DNA of 64,000 nt from Chitinophaga oryzae (GTDB taxonomy: Bacteria; Bacteroidota; Bacteroidia; Chitinophagales; Chitinophagaceae), in the NCBI RefSeq assembly GCF_012516375.2, contig NZ_CP051204.2, positions 2,232,001-2,296,000 of the forward strand. The letters are read 5' to 3'. The notes under the pieces are model-generated. The model ran no database searches, was not told the DNA's origin, and worked only from the letters and a program-made list of their open reading frames with translations. The position numbers were made by a program, and so were the translations under genes. Shown here in pieces: positions 61,180 to 64,000 of the stretch; position 1 is the first letter of the stretch, and every line of letters starts with the position of its first letter.

Positions 61180-61303
61180 GCGATTTTGCTATTTAGTTAT
61201 TTTATTATTTAATTATTTGGATATTTAGTTATTGGGTCATTGCTTATTGAAACGGGTCATGCAACCGCAATATCTAAATATCCAAATAACCAAATATCAA
61301 TAT
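61180..61303. repeat. ATTTGGATATTTAG-type inverted array
   Basis: TATTTAGTTATTTTATTATTTAATTATTTGGATATTTAGTTATTG (61190-61235) is followed, after about 35 bases, by CAATATCTAAATATCCAAATAACCAAATATCAATAT (61268-61303), its inverted copy. It spans the space from YihY start (61178) to the MltG stop (61297-61299). A related half is at 63966-64000. Confidence 0.8.
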
Positions 61304-62340
61304 CCTCTTTTGTTAAGTTCAGCCTGATATTTTCTGGCGTTTACCAGGTGTTCCGCGTAGGTGGCTGCAAAAGCATGGTAGCCTGAGAAGTCAGATCTTG
61401 CGCAAAAGTACAAATAATCTGTTTCCGGTGTGTTCAGCACGGCGTCTAATGTTTTTTCTGACGGCGTACAGATGGGGCCCGGCGGGAAACCTTCATAACG
61501 GTAAGTGTTATACGGAGAGTCGAATTGCGTATGTCCTTCGCGTATTCTCTTCAGGCCGAAGTCCTGCAGCGCGAATTTAACCGTAGGGTCGGCCTGCAGG
61601 CGCATGCCTTTACGGAAGCGGTTCAGGTATACGCTGGAAATAATGGGTTTTTCATCCAGCTTGTTGCTTTCTTCCTCTACGATGGACGCCAGTATGGTCA
61701 CCTGTATGGGGGTGAGGTTCAGGGCTTTGGCTTTCTCCCGGCGCTCGCTGGTCCAGAATTCTTCCCTTTCTTTTTCCAGTTTTTTGAAGACGGTCTCTGC
61801 ATTTGTGTTCCAGTAGAACTCGTACGTATTGGGCACAATAGCGCACATGGCGGTATTGGTATCGAGACTGAACTGGCGGAGGTATACCTGGTCAGACAGC
61901 AGGGCGCGGAGCGCGTTGGAATCGGCTTCGAGGTTATTGCTGACTTTTTTGATCAGGTCCTGTTTGGTACGCAGCTTATTGATCACCAGCACTACCGGTG
62001 ATTGTTTGCCGGAGCGGAGCAATTTCGCGATATCGAAGTTACTCATGCCATGGGCTATTTTGTACCGGCCGGCTTTTACGCGGGACGGATAGCCCAGCTC
62101 TTTGGCCACCCAGTTAAAACTGTTGCGGTTGCGGATGATGCCCTGGTCTTCCAGCCCGTCGAGCACATCGTTATAGGTGCTGCCGGTGCGGACATAGAAG
62201 TATTTGGAGTCACCGAAAGCTTTGGTATTGGGGCCGAACACCCGGTAGGAGAAATATACGAGGGCACCTGCGGCGAGGCAGCCGGCGATGACGAGGCTGC
62301 GTTTAAGCCATACGTTGGTAGGTTTTCGTTTCTTAGCCAT
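61297..62340 (-). CDS. mltG: Endolytic transglycosylase MltG
   Basis: 347 residues. A basic start (MAKKRKPTNVWLKR) is followed by one membrane helix (about 14-32). The LysM-like domain (about 40-110) and YceG catalytic domain follow; VTILASIVEEESNKLDEKP (about 211-229) holds the catalytic glutamate, and RLQADPTVKFAL (about 240-251) and DSPYNTYRYEGFPPGPICTPS (about 268-288) are family hallmarks. MltG cuts nascent glycan strands at the inner membrane and ends their elongation. The gene is one of a small - strand set (mltG, secG) next to cell-envelope genes. The downstream repeat array overlaps the stop. Confidence 0.95.
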   Translation of the reverse strand: MAKKRKPTNVWLKRSLVIAGCLAAGALVYFSYRVFGPNTKAFGDSKYFYVRTGSTYNDVLDGLEDQGIIRNRNSFNWVAKELGYPSRVKAGRYKIAHGMSNFDIAKLLRSGKQSPVVLVINKLRTKQDLIKKVSNNLEADSNALRALLSDQVYLRQFSLDTNTAMCAIVPNTYEFYWNTNAETVFKKLEKEREEFWTSERREKAKALNLTPIQVTILASIVEEESNKLDEKPIISSVYLNRFRKGMRLQADPTVKFALQDFGLKRIREGHTQFDSPYNTYRYEGFPPGPICTPSEKTLDAVLNTPETDYLYFCARSDFSGYHAFAATYAEHLVNARKYQAELNKRGY

Positions 62341-62414
62341 TCGTAGCGGGTAGTGATTAAAAAAACCTCGCTTTTAACGGCGAGGTTTTATGAAATATTA
62401 TTCGGAATAAATGA

Positions 62415-62789
62415 TTATTTGCCCGGAGTAGACGGTGCCGGTTGCTGCGGCGCCGGTTGTTGCGGCTGTGTACCAGGCAGTTGGGCCGGTGCAGGAGCCG
62501 GAGCTGGTGTACCACCGCCAGCTCTTTCGATGGCAGTAGGTGCGGTATTGGATACTTTACCGGCTTTGCCGATAAAGAACGGCGCTGTCAGGCAGAGTAC
62601 AGCAATGATAGTCGCCAGGATCCAGGTACCTTTTTCCAAAACGTCAGTAGTCTGACGCACCCCGATCACCTGATTGCCAATACCGCCAAAAGAACCGGAC
62701 AGGCCGCCTCCTTTAGGGTTCTGGATCAGCACGAAAAAGCCCAACAACACACAGGCTAATATGATCAGGATACCAAAAATGATTAACAT
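62415..62789 (-). CDS. secG: Preprotein translocase subunit SecG
   Basis: 124 residues. Two transmembrane helices (about 2-22, LIIFGILIILACVLLGFFVLI, and about 56-74, WILATIIAVLCLTAPFFIG) with the conserved linker QNPKGGGLSGSFGG (about 24-37) are the SecG pattern. The C-terminal tail (about 92-124) is Pro/Ala/Gln-rich (GTPAPAPAPAQLPGTQ). It is the third subunit of the SecYEG channel for export across the inner membrane. It lies 5 bases after the downstream end of the hypothetical gene on the same strand and precedes mltG by 74 bases. A T-rich stretch between secG and mltG has a short CCTCGC/GCGAGG stem (near 62368-62386) that could end transcription. Confidence 0.93.
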   Translation of the reverse strand: MLIIFGILIILACVLLGFFVLIQNPKGGGLSGSFGGIGNQVIGVRQTTDVLEKGTWILATIIAVLCLTAPFFIGKAGKVSNTAPTAIERAGGGTPAPAPAPAQLPGTQPQQPAPQQPAPSTPGK

Positions 62790-62794
62790 AAATA

Positions 62795-63955
62795 TTAATG
62801 TTTGCTTTTATCTATTAAAGATTTTAGTTCTTGTATCTTCTGCGCAAAATAAGCGTTTTTGTCGGGATTAAGCAAACTTAATTTTTGATATATCCTGATC
62901 GCTTGTTGGTACTGGTGTTGGCGTACCCAGATTTCTGCCAGTGTTTCAGACACGATATCGTTATTGAATGTGATGGATTCCATCGCCATTTTCTCGACGG
63001 TTTCAGATACTTCCGGTTCCTCGTCTTCTTCGTAAATGCGGTGCAGTTGCTGGTGGTACCAGTCTTTGCTGGTCCTGCCGGAGAAATTGTCCTTTATCTG
63101 CCGCAGCCAGGAGGTAAAGCTTTTCATTTCTGCTTCGCCCTGGACGCTGAGCTCGTCTGCGTCTTCCGGATTTTTCAGCCGTTTGTAGGCGAAGTAGTCA
63201 TCGGTGTATAGTGGCTGGAAGGTGAGGACGGTTTCTTCTGTTATTTCTTCTCCTGATCTGATTTCCAATGGGAATATTTTAATCGGCCGTTCGTCTTCGG
63301 TGTCTGTGGTCTGTTCTGTAGCTTCCGCTGTGGCTGCGGGATGAGGCATGTGGTTGACTTCCGGTGCTGCCAGCATGTCAGCCGGTTCGGGAATATCGGA
63401 TAATGCCGCTTCCGGCTCCGGGGAAGTTGTTCCGTTTTCAGTCCCGGGCACCGGTGCTTCGGGCCATTCTTCGGCTGCTGGTGCTGCCACCGGTATTTCA
63501 GTCAATCCTTCCGGTGTGGAGGCCATCTCCGGGGCCACTACGGGTATTTCCGTAAGTCCTTCGGGCGCGCTTTCCGCTGCTGCGGTTACATCCGCAGGTG
63601 CTTCTGCCGGCGCGGGCTCCGGTGTTTCCGTTACAGCTGCTTCGGGGGCCACAGGCAGGTCGCCGGGAAGGGCGTCGACCGGTATGGCCGGCGGTATGCG
63701 ATCTTCCACGGTTTCCAGTACCGGTTCATGGGTCACGATATGATAAAAATGGTGTGGTTGACCGCTATACAGCATCGCCTTTTTGATGGCGGGATCATGA
63801 AGGTCGCCATGCTGGTGATATACTTTTCTGGCCAGCAGGAGCCGGGCAGCAGAAAAATAGGGATATTCCGCTACCAGCTGTTCCATGGCGGCCACATCTA
63901 CCTGGTGCAGGCTTGCCTGCAAAAAGACGTGTGCGATGATAGTGTTTGCGATCAT
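62795..63955 (-). CDS. TPR-like protein with disordered Pro/Ala/Glu linker
   Basis: 386 residues. The N-terminal part (about 1-75) has a helical pair with MEQLVAEYPYFSAARLLLARKVY, resembling a tetratricopeptide. Residues about 90-225 are low-complexity, rich in Pro, Ala, Glu, and contain a repeated EGLTEIPVxAPE-type block (two copies near 133-160). The C-terminal part (about 240-386) again looks helical (ETLAEIWVRQHQYQQAIRIYQKLSLLNPDKNAYFAQKIQ has a TPR pattern). No enzyme domain. It is cotranscribed with secG, 5 bases apart, as seen in other Bacteroidota, so a link to secretion or envelope is possible but unproven. Confidence 0.8.
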   Translation of the reverse strand: MIANTIIAHVFLQASLHQVDVAAMEQLVAEYPYFSAARLLLARKVYHQHGDLHDPAIKKAMLYSGQPHHFYHIVTHEPVLETVEDRIPPAIPVDALPGDLPVAPEAAVTETPEPAPAEAPADVTAAAESAPEGLTEIPVVAPEMASTPEGLTEIPVAAPAAEEWPEAPVPGTENGTTSPEPEAALSDIPEPADMLAAPEVNHMPHPAATAEATEQTTDTEDERPIKIFPLEIRSGEEITEETVLTFQPLYTDDYFAYKRLKNPEDADELSVQGEAEMKSFTSWLRQIKDNFSGRTSKDWYHQQLHRIYEEDEEPEVSETVEKMAMESITFNNDIVSETLAEIWVRQHQYQQAIRIYQKLSLLNPDKNAYFAQKIQELKSLIDKSKH

Positions 63956-63965
63956 GGTCCTAATG

Positions 63966-64000
63966 TAGTAAATTTTATTATTTGGTTATTTGACCATTTT
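63966..64000. repeat. Partial ATTTGG-type array at the right edge
   Basis: AAATTTTATTATTTGGTTATTTGACCATTTT begins about 11 bases before the hypothetical gene's start and continues beyond the window. Its words (TTATTTGGTTATTTG) match the array at 61180-61303. Confidence 0.55.

Overview
The window looks like chromosomal DNA of a Bacteroidota bacterium, most probably family Chitinophagaceae (Chitinophaga-like). The signs are a SusC/SusD pair, an Oar-like TonB receptor, a propeller-type LytS-like kinase with a LytTR regulator, -7 boxes of the TAnnTTTG kind, few Shine-Dalgarno sequences, a short type 3 prolyl-tRNA synthetase and a GC content near 50-55%. This placement is inferred from gene content only. 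The window opens inside a gene and ends in intergenic DNA.

Layout. 1-7254: a four-gene + strand operon of SusC (5' cut off), SusD-like lipoprotein, purple-acid-phosphatase-like enzyme and PafA-type alkaline phosphatase, probably for uptake of phosphorylated compounds. 7255-11058: an AT-richer accessory stretch beside a tRNA-Leu gene, with an orphan UvrD-like helicase, two small secreted proteins and the remnant of an HxlR regulator. 11059-17130: housekeeping (tRNA-Leu, dapD, a glycosyltransferase, tsaC, cca, a pRiA4b-like protein, miaA). 17368-20133: a FadL-like porin and a Gly/Tyr-rich lipoprotein. 20417-25742: proS and a histidine kinase/response regulator pair. 26080-29514: DegP protease, LuxC-like acyl-CoA reductase and a divergent ferredoxin. 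29687-33577: ddl, a PASTA protein, a rhodanese, a RidA protein and a membrane protein. 33794-36127: a second AT-richer accessory patch with a frameshifted S74-like surface protein, two tiny membrane proteins and a leucine-rich-repeat-like protein. 36124-41256: a five-gene - strand operon with two ATP-grasp-type ligases, a GCS2 carboxylate-amine ligase, a class I glutamine amidotransferase and an esterase, with a second esterase divergent from it; this is the best candidate for an undescribed metabolic system. 42101-51908: Oar-like receptor, ribBA and a giant TamB-like protein. 52052-63955: TraB/GumN, BioF-like, lipoprotein, DinB-like, ggt, M14 peptidase, redoxin, YihY, mltG, secG and a tetratricopeptide-like protein.

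A second theme is non-coding. Several gaps between co-directional genes are filled, from the stop codon of one gene to near the start codon of the next, by short tandem repeats followed by inverted copies. At least four unrelated sequence families have this same layout (heptamer AATTACG; GATTTTTT/AGGGATTT; ATTTGGATATTTAG; and the GCAAAGGCGCTAAGC family). A REP-like hairpin pair, a G-quadruplex-prone tract, a hexamer microsatellite, a poly-T frameshift and two likely CTG start codons (miaA and tamB) are also present.
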